Counted from the stretch's first letter, positions 34,729-43,937 are shown. The stretch is 63,351 bases of DNA from Acidimicrobiaceae bacterium (GCA_003151955.1 PLZB01000013.1:1-63351); one strand, 5' to 3'. Program-made: numbers and translations. The notes: generated from the letters alone by a model not told the origin.

Positions 34729-35652
34729 TCAGGACCCCAACCGGACGGGCACGTCCACCTCGTCCTGCCTCGTCCCGTCCCGGGCCGAGAGGTCGTAGAC
34801 CTTCACGGTTCCGCTCCCGACGGCGGCAGTGAACGGGAAGGTGACATCGAACGTCCCCCAGGTTCCCGAACCGGCCGAGGCCTGGACCGGCTGGTCGACG
34901 AGCACCGTCCCGACCCCTTCGACGAGCTGGACCCGGAATTGGGCCTCGTAGACGGCGGCCAGTCCGGTCAGGTGAAGATCGCCCTGCACCGTGTCCCCGG
35001 GGGCCGGATTTTCCAGGAGGATGGCCGGAAGGGCCCCGAGGACGTCGAGCCGTCCCAGTGGACCGGTGAGCTTGACGGCCCCGCTGGCGAACGTGGCCGG
35101 GGGGCTGCCGGCGATCTCGAAGACGACCCGTTGGACGGCCGGGAACTGGGTCAGGGTGTAGACCACCTGGGCCACCCGGGCCAGCTCCTCCCCCGGCGTC
35201 CCGGGCGTGGCGAAGGCGGTGGTGAAATCGGCTGTCGCCGTGCCCGAGTCGACGGCAAGGCTCAGGAGCCCCGAGCCGGCCGGGACCGCAGTCGACAGCC
35301 CGGCCGGGCCGTCGGTCCCCGACGGTCCCGTCAGCAGCGCCGCCAACGCCGACGAGCCGACCGGGGAGGTGACGGGAACGGCCCGGTGGGCCACCCCCAG
35401 GTAGTTTCCCCGGACGAAGTAGAGCGCCACCGTGGTGGTTCCGGCCCCCCCCGACGTGGCGGTGGGCCCAGAGGTCGCCGACCGGGAGGTGGTCGAGGTC
35501 GAGGAGGAAGTCGAGGAGGAGGTGGTGGAGCGCGAGGTCGACCCCCCGGAGGTGCAGGCGGCGGCCAGGAGCACCGCCAGGGCCAGGCCGGCGACCTGCC
35601 GACCCACGGGGCGCAGGAGCCGACCCGCCGAGGACGCCGTCGTCGTCCTCAT
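34729..35652 (-). CDS. Lipoprotein with GerMN and Gmad2-type domains
   Basis: A 307-residue lipoprotein. The signal ends in the lipobox LAAAC (Cys ~32). A Ser/Thr-rich linker follows (SRSTTSSSTSSSTSTTS). Residues ~75-190 resemble GerMN (TTTVALYFVRGNYLGV, LAALLTGPS, ADFTTAF, VVYTLTQFPAVQRVVFEI). Residues ~215-305 resemble the Ig-like Gmad2 domain (NPAPGDTVQGDLHLTG, GTWGTFDVTFPF). Similar actinobacterial lipoproteins (LpqB-like and spore-associated) act at the cell envelope. It overlaps the upstream SRPBCC gene by 4 bp (ATGA). Confidence 0.8.
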   Translation of the reverse strand: MRTTTASSAGRLLRPVGRQVAGLALAVLLAAACTSGGSTSRSTTSSSTSSSTSTTSRSATSGPTATSGGAGTTTVALYFVRGNYLGVAHRAVPVTSPVGSSALAALLTGPSGTDGPAGLSTAVPAGSGLLSLAVDSGTATADFTTAFATPGTPGEELARVAQVVYTLTQFPAVQRVVFEIAGSPPATFASGAVKLTGPLGRLDVLGALPAILLENPAPGDTVQGDLHLTGLAAVYEAQFRVQLVEGVGTVLVDQPVQASAGSGTWGTFDVTFPFTAAVGSGTVKVYDLSARDGTRQDEVDVPVRLGS

Positions 35653-36242
35653 CGAGCCAGGGCCTGGAATGTCGCCGCTCCTTCGGGGGCGAGAGCGTCG
35701 TCGGCGCCGCTCTCGGCGGCGAGCCGCTCGGCCCGACGCCTGATGCCAAGGAGCATCTTCCGCTCCATGACGAGGCTGCCCGGCTCCATGACCAGGGTGG
35801 TGAAGACCCGACGGAACGCCGATGCCCCCGGATCCGAGATCCGGTTCCTGCTCACGAGGGTCGTCCGGCCGTCGCCGGTCGGGTAGAGGCCGAACGCCCA
35901 TACCCAGTTCCCGTCGTCGGCGCGCAGGACCATGCTCCGCTCCGGAACGAGATCCACCACCCTGAGGGTCGGCCCGTGGCGGCCCAGCTCCTCGGCATCC
36001 CCCACTCTGCGGTCCTGGAACCGGGGAAGGATCTCGTCGGCGCTGTGCATGTTGAGCCCCAGGATGCTCTCGATCCAGTCGTAGGTGTAGACGCCGCCCC
36101 GACCACTGCCCATCTGCACGAGCCAGGGCCAGATCGATGCGGGGGGAGCGTCGACCAGGACGGCCCGGGTTGCCGACGATCCCCTGGCCAACGGCCAAGG
36201 CCCGCCGAGTCGGACCGGCTCCGGTCTGGACGCTGTCCTCAC
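35649..36242 (-). CDS. SRPBCC-like protein
   Basis: A 197-residue protein with a START/SRPBCC-like pattern: VDAPPASIWPWLVQMGSGRGGVYTYDWIES near 30-60, RVVDLVPERSMVL near 105 and FGLYPTGDGRTTLVSRNRI near 125-145. These folds bind hydrophobic ligands; no catalytic signature is visible. GTG start. It overlaps the lipoprotein gene downstream, so the two share an operon. Function unknown. Confidence 0.72.
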   Translation of the reverse strand: MRTASRPEPVRLGGPWPLARGSSATRAVLVDAPPASIWPWLVQMGSGRGGVYTYDWIESILGLNMHSADEILPRFQDRRVGDAEELGRHGPTLRVVDLVPERSMVLRADDGNWVWAFGLYPTGDGRTTLVSRNRISDPGASAFRRVFTTLVMEPGSLVMERKMLLGIRRRAERLAAESGADDALAPEGAATFQALAR

Positions 36243-36397
36243 GAGGCCAGCCTGACGCTGGCCGGGCGGGGCGGAATAGGGGCGGAGGTCCCGAAGCGGT
36301 CGGGGGGGCGGGAGGATCTGGGGACCTTCGGCCCTAGCCCTCCCTCATCGGGCAGGAGAGATTGGGGGAAGGTCACATTCGAGGGGGGGGTCACGTC

Positions 36398-37609
36398 GTG
36401 GAGCAGTTCGCCGACATGCCGGCCGAGGACCGGACGGTACTCGAGACCGTCGAGCGGTTCGCCCTCGAGGTCCTCCGGCCCGCCGGCCGGGCCCTCGACG
36501 CCCTGGCCGACCCGGCCCAGGTCATCGAGCCCGGGTCGGTCCTCTGGTCGGTCTTCGACACCTTCGAGGGCCTCGGGGTCGACGCCGCCGAGCTGACCGC
36601 CTCCGACCTCCCCCCCGAGCGGAGCGCCCTCCTCCAGGCCCGCATCAACGAGCTCCTGGGCTGGGGGGACGCCGGCCTGGCCGTCAGCCTCGAGGTCTCG
36701 ACGTTCCCCCGGTTCCTGTCCCGGATCTCCGGCAATCCCGCCCTCATGGACCGCTACGACCGGCCCGAGACCGTGGGCTGCTGGGCCATCACCGAGCCGG
36801 ACCACGGCAGCGACATCCTCCTCTACTCGGACCGTCTCGACGAGATGCCGGGCCGACCCAACTGCGTGGCCCACCTCGACGGCGACGGCTGGGTCATCCG
36901 GGGTCAGAAGGCGGCCTGGGTCTCGAACGGCACCATCGCCTCGGTGGCCGCCCTCTTCTGCCTCGTGGACCGGGGGGAGGGCCCGGTCGGGATGGGGGGG
37001 TTCCTCGTCCCCCTGGACGATCCCGCCGTCAGCCGGGGGAAGCCCCTCGACAAGCTCGGCCAGCGGTCCCTCAACCAAGGGGAGATCTTCTTCGACGAGG
37101 TCCGGGTCCCCTTCGACCACCTCGTCGTCCCCCCCGAGCTGAGCGTCTTCGGGGGGGACTTCGCCCTCTCCACCGCCAATGCCACCATGGGCTCCACCTT
37201 CAGCGGGGTGGCCCGGGCCGCCTACGAGCTCGCCTTCGACTACGCCCAGGACCGCGTCCAGGGGGGCGGGCCGATCATCCGGCACAAGAACGTCCAGTCC
37301 GACCTCTTCTCCATGTTCCGCCGGGTCCAGGCCGCCCAGGCCCTCAGCCGGCACGCCGTGGTCCGCAACGCCGCCGCCGGCCCCTCGATCGAGCTCTCCA
37401 TCGCCTCCAAGGTCACCGCCACCCGGACCGCCTTCGACGTGGCCAGCGACGCCCTCGGCGTCTTCGGGGGCATCGGCCTCAGCCGGGACCACCCCATCGA
37501 GAAGCTCCTCCGGGACGCCCGGGCCTCGATGATCGAGGACGGGAGCAACGACGTCCTCGGCCTGCTCGCCATGCAACGGATGGCGTCGAAGGGAGAAGCA
37601 CATGTCTGA
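36398..37609 (+). CDS. Acyl-CoA dehydrogenase
   Basis: A 403-residue flavoprotein of the acyl-CoA dehydrogenase family. GCWAITEPDHGSDIL (~128-142) is the FAD/substrate motif, VIRGQKAAWVSNGTIA the beta-domain motif, and the C-terminal helical part has FGGIGLSRDHPIEKLLRDARASMIEDGSND, where the acidic residue in the active-site loop is Glu. It oxidises acyl-CoA and reduces ETF; the chain-length specificity is unknown. GTG 36398 follows a G-rich site. The stop overlaps the next gene by 8 bp. Confidence 0.9.
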   Translation: MEQFADMPAEDRTVLETVERFALEVLRPAGRALDALADPAQVIEPGSVLWSVFDTFEGLGVDAAELTASDLPPERSALLQARINELLGWGDAGLAVSLEVSTFPRFLSRISGNPALMDRYDRPETVGCWAITEPDHGSDILLYSDRLDEMPGRPNCVAHLDGDGWVIRGQKAAWVSNGTIASVAALFCLVDRGEGPVGMGGFLVPLDDPAVSRGKPLDKLGQRSLNQGEIFFDEVRVPFDHLVVPPELSVFGGDFALSTANATMGSTFSGVARAAYELAFDYAQDRVQGGGPIIRHKNVQSDLFSMFRRVQAAQALSRHAVVRNAAAGPSIELSIASKVTATRTAFDVASDALGVFGGIGLSRDHPIEKLLRDARASMIEDGSNDVLGLLAMQRMASKGEAHV

Positions 37610-38306
37610 CTACACCTGGCAGAACGCCCTCGTCCTCTGGGCCGACATCCCCGTGGACCCGGCCGCCGCCGACCTCCTCCTGCCCCCCGGCCTGGCCCTC
37701 GCCGACCCCCCGACCGCCACCGTCTTCGTGGCCGACTACCCGATCACCACCTTCGGGTCCGTCTACCGGGAGGCGGCCGTCCTCCTCCACGGAGTCGACG
37801 ACGACGGGGACCTCCTCCACTGCCCCTGGATGGTCGTCGACGACGACACCGCCCTGATCCTGGGCCGGGAGGTCCTCGGCTTCCCGAAGAAGATGGCCGA
37901 GATCGACCTCACCGTCGAGGGGGACCATGCCGTGGGGACGGTCTCCCGGAAGGGCACCGAGCTCATCCGCATCGAGGGGACCGTCGACACCGGGGAGGCC
38001 ACCCCCCCGGCCCTCTTCGACCGGCGCTTCGTGAACCTCTTCGGCTCCATCGTGACCGGGATGTCCACCATCGAGATCGCCCCCTCCGGCGAGCACTTCC
38101 ACGAGTGCCGCCGGGGCGACGGGAAGGTGATGCTCGGGACGAGCGACCGGGACGCCCTCGGCGCCCTCTCCCCCACTACCGGGGCCACCGTCAGGCTGGC
38201 CACCATGGACTTCGCCGGGGGCGCCAGCGCCATCACACCCCCCCGGGTCATCGGACCCGTCGACGAGAGCTGGGCCTACGGACGGTTCTTCGCCCGGATC
38301 CTCTGA
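37602..38306 (+). CDS. Acetoacetate decarboxylase family protein
   Basis: A 234-residue protein of the ADC fold. The signature LGREVLGFPKKMAEI (~85-100) holds the Lys that forms a Schiff base in acetoacetate decarboxylase, and VFVADYPITTFGSVYREA precedes it. Many family members are lyases or aldol-type enzymes rather than true decarboxylases. It overlaps the acyl-CoA dehydrogenase gene, suggesting that both act in one acyl or ketone pathway. A strong GC hairpin follows its stop. Confidence 0.83.
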   Translation: MSDYTWQNALVLWADIPVDPAAADLLLPPGLALADPPTATVFVADYPITTFGSVYREAAVLLHGVDDDGDLLHCPWMVVDDDTALILGREVLGFPKKMAEIDLTVEGDHAVGTVSRKGTELIRIEGTVDTGEATPPALFDRRFVNLFGSIVTGMSTIEIAPSGEHFHECRRGDGKVMLGTSDRDALGALSPTTGATVRLATMDFAGGASAITPPRVIGPVDESWAYGRFFARIL

Positions 38307-38307
38307 T

Positions 38308-38351
38308 CCCGGCCCGTCCCGGCCCGACCCGCCCGGCCGGGACGGGCCGGG
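38308..38351 (+). terminator. 17-bp GC hairpin after the acetoacetate decarboxylase-like gene
   Basis: cccggcccgtcccggcc at 38308-38324 is exactly complementary to 38335-38351, giving a perfect 17-bp stem with a 10-nt loop, one base after the stop codon. There is no T run, as is common for actinobacterial terminators. It may instead stabilise the mRNA or attenuate readthrough into the small gene at 38399. Confidence 0.6.
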
Positions 38352-38398
38352 CCGGGACGGATAGGCTCCTGCCGATCGCCCCAGGAGAGGAGCACCAG

Positions 38399-38692
38399 AT
38401 GCCGGGATTCGTGCAGATCATGGAGTTCGAGACGTCCAGGATCGACGAGGTGATCGCCCTCATCGAGAAGATGCGGGTCGACCGGGGTGACAGCCTCCTT
38501 TCAACGGCGGCCAAGCTCACCGCCGACCGGGACCGTCCCGGCAGCTACGTCAACATCATCGAGTTCGACTCCTACGAGGCGGCCATGGAGAACTCGAACG
38601 ACCCGGCCACGAGCGAATTCGCCCAGACCATGGGTGCCCTCCTGGACGGTCCGCCCCGGTTCCTCAACCTGGACGTCCGGCTGGAGATGTAG
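38399..38692 (+). CDS. Small dimeric alpha/beta-barrel-like protein
   Basis: A 97-residue protein (MPGFVQIMEFETSRIDEVIALIEK near the start, SYVNIIEFDSYEAAMENSND, ending PRFLNLDVRLEM). The beta-alpha-beta layout and size fit ABM/EthD-type ferredoxin-like folds, which include small monooxygenases and stress proteins. No catalytic residue can be named. The ATG has a clear ribosome site (ggagaggagc). Function unknown. Confidence 0.75.
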   Translation: MPGFVQIMEFETSRIDEVIALIEKMRVDRGDSLLSTAAKLTADRDRPGSYVNIIEFDSYEAAMENSNDPATSEFAQTMGALLDGPPRFLNLDVRLEM

Positions 38693-38776
38693 CCGGCCCC
38701 GGGGCCGGCCCCCTGACATGGACGGCCGGCCCGCCAGTGTGGTCAGCTGCGGACCTTCGGTCTGGGGGGACGCGTG

Positions 38777-39868
38777 ATGAAGAGCACTCGGCTGGGTCTG
38801 GTCCTCGGCACGGGCCTGGCCCTCGTGGCCACGGGCTGCTCCCACCGTAGCGGCCCCGCCTCGACCATCCCGAAGACCGCCCCGACCTCAAGGGCGGCCG
38901 CCGCCGACGTCTCGACCGGCCAGGCGGCCGTCCCCTCGACCGGCTGCAGCCAACCCGCCGGGCCGGAACTCTCCGGCCAGAAGGAGACCATCGAGGTCGG
39001 GGGGACCTCCCGGTTCTACCTCCTGAGCACCCCACCCCCGCCGGCCGGCTCCACGGCCATCCCCCGACCGGTCGTCGTGGACTTCCACGGGCTCGACGAG
39101 GGGGCCGGCGTCCACGAGGCCACCAGCCTCTTCGGCCCCCTGGGCCAGAAGGACGGCTTCGTCGCCGTCTATCCCAACGGGACGGGCACCCCCGTTCACT
39201 GGGACACCGCTCCCAGCCCCTCGAACCCCGACCTCGTCTACGTGAACGCCATGCTCGACCAGCTGGAGTCGACCCTCTGCCTCGACACCTCCCGGATCTA
39301 CGCGACCGGCTTCTCCGACGGCGCCATCATGACCTCGACCCTGGCCTGCACCATGGCCGACCGCTTCGCCGCCTTCGCCCCCGTCTCCGGGATCACCCTC
39401 CCGAGCCCCTGCCCCCTGTCCCGGAAGATCCCCATCCTGACCTTCCACGGCACCGCCGACCCCGTCCTCTATTTCAATGGGGGCTACAACTCCAAGGCCC
39501 TCGGCCCCCTCTTCAACCACTCCGCCCCGGACTCCGGCGCTCCGACCACGAGCAGCACCACCACGACGACCCTGCCCCCGAACCTCAATGGCGCCGGGAT
39601 CCCTGCCACCGTGGCGACCTGGGCCAAGCTCCAGGACTGCCAGCCCAAGCCGACCGACGTCCAGCTCACCCCCCATGTGATCCACCGGACCTACCCCTGT
39701 CCGGCCGGGGCCGCCGTCGAGTTCGACATCGTCGAGGGGGCCGGCCACGCCTGGCCCGGGTCCACCTTCAGCCAGAAGATCGCCGCCGTCACCGGCCCGA
39801 CGACCTTCGAGATCGACGGCTCCGCTGTCATCTGGGCCTTCTTCCAGGGCTACCGGCTCCCCTCCTGA
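38777..39868 (+). CDS. LpqC-like PHB-depolymerase-family esterase lipoprotein
   Basis: A 363-residue exported esterase. The lipoprotein signal ends in LVATGC (Cys22). The hydrolase core has VVVDFHGLDEGAGVHEAT, the nucleophile elbow YATGFSDGAIMTS (Ser ~180), an acid in TFHGTADPVLYFNG and catalytic His in VEGAGHAWPGS. A Ser/Thr insertion (TSSTTTTTLPPNLNG) sits in a surface loop before the lid. Relatives are polyhydroxybutyrate depolymerases, feruloyl esterases and mycobacterial LpqC; the real substrate is unknown. An alternative GTG start lies 3 bp upstream. Confidence 0.85.
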   Translation: MKSTRLGLVLGTGLALVATGCSHRSGPASTIPKTAPTSRAAAADVSTGQAAVPSTGCSQPAGPELSGQKETIEVGGTSRFYLLSTPPPPAGSTAIPRPVVVDFHGLDEGAGVHEATSLFGPLGQKDGFVAVYPNGTGTPVHWDTAPSPSNPDLVYVNAMLDQLESTLCLDTSRIYATGFSDGAIMTSTLACTMADRFAAFAPVSGITLPSPCPLSRKIPILTFHGTADPVLYFNGGYNSKALGPLFNHSAPDSGAPTTSSTTTTTLPPNLNGAGIPATVATWAKLQDCQPKPTDVQLTPHVIHRTYPCPAGAAVEFDIVEGAGHAWPGSTFSQKIAAVTGPTTFEIDGSAVIWAFFQGYRLPS

Positions 39869-39893
39869 GGGTCACCCCCCGGCCCTGACCGGA

Positions 39894-40610
39894 TCAGCTG
39901 ACCGGGCTCCCCGATCCTGATCCCGACCCGGGGCCACCCGGCCGACCTCCGGGCCCGGGAGGGGACCCGGCCGGCCCGCCCCCGGTCGAGTCGGACCCGA
40001 TGGTCACCGAGACGACGGGGGGAGGGGTGGCGGGTGGGCCGCTGCTCGGCGGAGTGGTGGGGACGGCCAGCTGGAGGGTGACGACATCTCCGACGGACAC
40101 GGCCGAAGCCGTCGTCGGGCTCCCGTACTCGCTGTAGGGGGTGGAGGCGGTCAGGGTGAAGGTGCAGGTCCTCCCTTCCGGTCCGGTGATCGAGATGGAG
40201 GTGGCGGTGACCGCGGTGACCGGCCCCCGGGGGGAGGGGGGAGGCCGGAGGGGCGGGGGCGGGCCGCCCGTCGTCCCGGTCCCGGTCCCCGTCCCGGTCG
40301 AGCCGGCCGAGCCCGAGGTCCCCTCCGGTGGCGGCCCCGGGGGTGGGCCGGCAGCGGAGCTCCCCGGGTTCGTCCCGGCCGGGGCGGTGGGGGTGGCGGC
40401 GGTGGTCGTGGTCGTGGTGGAGGCGACCGGGAGCTGGGCGGCCGGGAGCTGGGCCGAGGAGCTGGCCAGGCCTCCAACCGGGGTGGTGCCGGGGTCGACG
40501 ACAGCCCCGGCGGCGGTGGCGACGGCGTAGCCGCCGGCCAGGAGGCCGACGGTCAAGGCTCCGGTCGAGAGGGCGCTGCGGGCCCGCCTCGAGGTCGGCT
40601 TCTCGGCCAT
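39894..40610 (-). CDS. Exported Pro/Thr/Gly-rich protein beside a two-component system
   Basis: A 238-residue protein. The N-terminus has a hydrophobic signal or anchor (~13-38, LSTGALTVGLLAGGYAVATAAGAVV). A long Thr/Pro/Gly-rich region follows (VASTTTTTTAA, GTGTGTGTTGG). One small beta domain (~125-190, AVTATSISITGPEGRTCTFTL and VGDVVTLQLAV) resembles DUF5666-type units. The tail is Gly/Ser/Pro-rich. It diverges from the response regulator gene, so it may be a target of that system. Function unknown. Confidence 0.7.
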   Translation of the reverse strand: MAEKPTSRRARSALSTGALTVGLLAGGYAVATAAGAVVDPGTTPVGGLASSSAQLPAAQLPVASTTTTTTAATPTAPAGTNPGSSAAGPPPGPPPEGTSGSAGSTGTGTGTGTTGGPPPPLRPPPSPRGPVTAVTATSISITGPEGRTCTFTLTASTPYSEYGSPTTASAVSVGDVVTLQLAVPTTPPSSGPPATPPPVVSVTIGSDSTGGGPAGSPPGPGGRPGGPGSGSGSGSPVS

Positions 40611-40743
40611 GGTGACTCCCCCTTCGACCCGGGTCTCTTCCGGTCTGGGACCACTCTGGGGGCCGAAGGCAAGAGGAGGACAAGAGGGGGGTGAACATCA
40701 GGTGGGAGCCCTCTTACCCGGTTCTCACTCCGGTGGGCTACGA

Positions 40744-41448
40744 ATGGTGGTCATGGCGGGGGCTGGAGCTGCGCTGGTGGTGCTGGCCGAGGACGACCGG
40801 GCCACCCGGGAGTCGGTCAGCCTGGCCCTCGAGCTCGAGGGCTACCGGGTCACGGCCGTCGCCGACGGTCTCCCCGCCCTCGCCGCGGTGGGGGCCGAGG
40901 AGCCCAGCCTCCTGATCCTCGACGTGACGATGCCCTACCTCGACGGCCTCTCGACCTGCCGGAAGCTCCGGGCCCAGGGGAACCGGACCCCCGTCCTCAT
41001 GCTGACGGCCCGGACGGAGATCGCCGACCGGGTGGCCGGCCTCGACGCCGGGGCCGACGACTACCTCGTGAAGCCCTTCGCCCTGGAGGAGCTCCTGGCC
41101 CGGGTCCGGGCCCTCGTCCGCCGGGCCGGGGCGGGGGCGGCCGGGGAGGGGAGCCTCGAGGTGGGGGACCTCCGGATCGCGGTCGAGGCCCGCCAAGCCT
41201 GGCGGGGCCGGAGGGAGCTCGAGCTGACCAAGACCGAGTTCGACCTCCTCGAGCTCCTGGCCCGGAACGCCGGGATCGTCCTCACCCACAGCACCATCTA
41301 CGACCGGATCTGGGGCTACGACTTCGGCTCGGACTCGAAGAACCTCGCCGTCTACGTCGGCTACCTCCGGCGGAAGCTCGAGGAGGGGGGGGAGGCCCGG
41401 CTCATCCAGACCGTCCGGGGTGTCGGCTACGCCCTCCGGCCCGGGTGA
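40744..41448 (+). CDS. OmpR-family response regulator
   Basis: A 234-residue regulator. The receiver domain (~8-122) has the acidic pair in VVLAEDDRATRE, the phosphorylated Asp in LLILDVTMPYLDGL, and the conserved Lys in DDYLVKPFALEELL. The C-terminal winged helix (~135-232) has LTKTEFDLLELLARNAGIVL and AVYVGYLRRKL, typical of OmpR/PhoB and close to the MprA group. Starts at 40744 and 40753 are both possible. It overlaps the kinase gene by 4 bp. Confidence 0.93.
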   Translation: MVVMAGAGAALVVLAEDDRATRESVSLALELEGYRVTAVADGLPALAAVGAEEPSLLILDVTMPYLDGLSTCRKLRAQGNRTPVLMLTARTEIADRVAGLDAGADDYLVKPFALEELLARVRALVRRAGAGAAGEGSLEVGDLRIAVEARQAWRGRRELELTKTEFDLLELLARNAGIVLTHSTIYDRIWGYDFGSDSKNLAVYVGYLRRKLEEGGEARLIQTVRGVGYALRPG

Positions 41449-42833
41449 GCCTCCGCTGGCGGGTCGTCCTGGCCCTGGCCCTCCTGGCCGCGGCGGCCTC
41501 GACAGCGGCGGCCGGGATCGCCTACGCCGCCACCGCCTCCCGGCTCTCCGCCGAGATCGACGGATCCCTGACCCGGGCCGCCGCGGCCTTCGACCCCCCC
41601 GGGGATGGCTTCAACCCACGTCCCCCCCCTCCCTCGAGCCTTCCCCCGAACACCACCGTCCCCTCCACGACGACGACGACCACGCCGGCGGCCGGTCCGG
41701 GCGCGCTTCTCGGCCTGGTCGTGGTCCAGCGGCTCGACGCCTCGGGGTCCGTCGTGGAGGCCCAGAGCGGGATCCGGCTCCCGGTGACGGCCCAGGACGT
41801 GACCCTGGCCCGGACCCCGGGGGCGCCGGGATGGCTCCGGACGGAGGAGGTCGAGGGGGCCCCCTACCGGATCATCACCGTCCCCCTCCCGGCCGGGGGG
41901 GCGGTCCAGCTGGCCCGGGACCTGACCGGGACCGACGGGGTCCTCGGGTCCCTCCGGTGGCGCTTCGGGTTCCTCGACCTGGGGATCACGGTCCTCGGAG
42001 CGGTGGTGGGCTGGCTCCTGGCCCAACGGATCACGGCCCCCCTGGTGGAGCTGGCCGCCGCCGCCGAGGAGGTGGCCGGCGGGGGGGAGCTCCGGCTCAG
42101 CGGGGAGGCCTCCGGGGAGGACGAGGTGGGCCGGCTGGGCCGGGCCCTGAGCGCCATGCTCTCGGCCCTGGGCCGGTCCCGGGAGCAGCAGCACCAGCTC
42201 GTCCGGGACGCCGGCCACGAGCTCCGGACCCCCCTCACGAGCCTCCGGAGCAACGTCGACCTCCTCCGCCGCTACCGGAAGGAGCTCCAGTCGGACGCCG
42301 TCGACCGGATCCTCGGGGACCTCGAGGGGGAGCTCCGGGAGCTGAGCGGGCTCGTCAACGAGGTGATCGAGCTGGCCACCGACAGCCGGGAGGCCGAGCC
42401 TGTCAGCACCGTCCGGATCGACCGGGTGGTGGAGCGGGCCGCCGGGAAGTTTCAGGCCCGGACGGGCCGCCCCGTCGAGCTCCGGTCCGAGCCCTGGACG
42501 GTCCTCGGCCAGGAGCGGCTCCTGGAGCGGGCCCTCACGAACCTCCTCGAGAACGGGGCCAAGTTCTCCCCCCCGGGCCGGCCCCTCGAGCTCAGTTCGA
42601 CCCCGGGCCGGATCGTCGTCCGGGACCGGGGCTCGGGGATCCCCGAGGAAGATCTCCCCCACGTCTTCGACCGCTTCTACCGGTCCCCCACGGCCAGGAG
42701 CCAGCCCGGCTCCGGCCTGGGCCTCTCCATCGTCCGCCAGGTGGCCGAGTCCCACGGGGGGAGGGCCCTGGCCGGGAACTCCCCCGAGGGCGGGGCCCGC
42801 ATGACCATCGAGCTCCCGCCGTCGGGGGTCTGA
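41445..42833 (+). CDS. Sensor histidine kinase (MprB-like)
   Basis: A 462-residue kinase. Helices at ~6-28 and ~170-190 flank an extracytoplasmic sensor with a Pro/Thr linker (PSTTTTTTPAA). Next are a HAMP segment (~190-245), the phosphoacceptor box DAGHELRTPLTSL (His258), and an ATPase domain with ALTNLLENGAKFS, VRDRGSGIPEED and GSGLGLSIVRQV. GTG start inside the regulator stop. It forms a two-component system with the upstream gene; the signal, probably an envelope one, is unknown. Confidence 0.93.
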   Translation: MSLRWRVVLALALLAAAASTAAAGIAYAATASRLSAEIDGSLTRAAAAFDPPGDGFNPRPPPPSSLPPNTTVPSTTTTTTPAAGPGALLGLVVVQRLDASGSVVEAQSGIRLPVTAQDVTLARTPGAPGWLRTEEVEGAPYRIITVPLPAGGAVQLARDLTGTDGVLGSLRWRFGFLDLGITVLGAVVGWLLAQRITAPLVELAAAAEEVAGGGELRLSGEASGEDEVGRLGRALSAMLSALGRSREQQHQLVRDAGHELRTPLTSLRSNVDLLRRYRKELQSDAVDRILGDLEGELRELSGLVNEVIELATDSREAEPVSTVRIDRVVERAAGKFQARTGRPVELRSEPWTVLGQERLLERALTNLLENGAKFSPPGRPLELSSTPGRIVVRDRGSGIPEEDLPHVFDRFYRSPTARSQPGSGLGLSIVRQVAESHGGRALAGNSPEGGARMTIELPPSGV

Positions 42834-42845
42834 GAGTACGTTGAG

Positions 42846-43808
42846 GTGGTGGTCAAGGTCGTCGACGAGGTCACCGCCGTCCACATCTTCCCGATCAAGT
42901 CCTGCCGGGAGGCGACCGTCGGCAGGCAGCTCCCGAGGGAGCTGGCTGTCGGCCCGAGGGGGTTCCTGGTGGGGGCGGCCACCGACCGGGGCTGGGTCCT
43001 GGCCGACGCCGAGGACCTCTTCGTCTCCCAGCGGGGCTGGGACGAACAGCAGGCCCGGAAGCACCGGGGGGACCGGATCCTGGCCACGGTGGCGGTCGAC
43101 ATCGGACCGGACGAGCTCACCGTCGAGGTGGCGGGTCACGGATCCCTCCGGGTACCGCTGGAAGCCGACAGGGGCGGCCGGAGATCGGTCCGGATCTTCG
43201 GTCCCGACCTGGCCGTGACCGACGAGGGGGAGGAGCCGGCCCGGTTCTTCTCGGAGCTCCTCGGCCGGCCCGTCCGGCTGACCCAGGCCGACCCATCCCG
43301 GCCCCGGATGCTCCCCGACCGCTACCACCGGCCCGGGGCCGCCAACCAGTCGGCGGGGGCCGACGGCCGGCCCTTCTCCCTGGCCAGCCAGGCCTCCCTC
43401 GACCACCTCCACGACCTGGTCGGCTGGGCCCCGGGGACCTGGCCCCTGACCCAGTACCGGGCCAACATCGACATCGACGGCCGGGGGCTCGGCCCCTTCG
43501 GGGAGGACACCCTCCGGAGGGTCCGGATCGGGAAGATGGAGGCCCACGTCGTGAAGGCCATCTCCCGGTGCCCGATCCCGAACATCGACCAGGCCAGCGG
43601 GGACGACTCCGACCGACCCTCGACGAGGCTGCTCCGGGCCGGCCGGATGGGCTGGAACGCCGGGGACGACCCCTCGGGGCGGCCCGAGCCCTTCTTCGCC
43701 CAGAGCCTCAACCACGTCCATGTCACCGAGCCGGAGCAGACGGTCCGGGTCGGGGACCCCCTCCGGGTCCTCGAGGCGGGGGAGTCCAACACGGTCCTCC
43801 GGTCGTGA
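42846..43808 (+). CDS. MOSC domain protein with N-terminal MOSC beta-barrel
   Basis: A 320-residue protein of the MOSC/mARC-like group. The N-terminal barrel has VHIFPIKSCREA, and the C-terminal MOSC part has RANIDIDGRGLGPFGED and SRCPIPNIDQ, with the conserved Cys that coordinates molybdenum or carries persulfide sulfur. MOSC proteins handle Moco sulfur or reduce N-hydroxylated compounds. GTG 42846, 12 bp after the kinase stop, so it may be co-transcribed with the two-component genes. Confidence 0.85.
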   Translation: MVVKVVDEVTAVHIFPIKSCREATVGRQLPRELAVGPRGFLVGAATDRGWVLADAEDLFVSQRGWDEQQARKHRGDRILATVAVDIGPDELTVEVAGHGSLRVPLEADRGGRRSVRIFGPDLAVTDEGEEPARFFSELLGRPVRLTQADPSRPRMLPDRYHRPGAANQSAGADGRPFSLASQASLDHLHDLVGWAPGTWPLTQYRANIDIDGRGLGPFGEDTLRRVRIGKMEAHVVKAISRCPIPNIDQASGDDSDRPSTRLLRAGRMGWNAGDDPSGRPEPFFAQSLNHVHVTEPEQTVRVGDPLRVLEAGESNTVLRS

Positions 43809-43937
43809 GGCCCGCCTCACGAGGGACTCCAGGTCTCAGATGGTCCTGATCTGGGGTGTTCTCCGGCTAGGGGCCGTTCGCAGTTGCTGGCAACAGGTGC
43901 AATCTAGAGAACATCTGTGCAATACTGGGCGTTGCCG

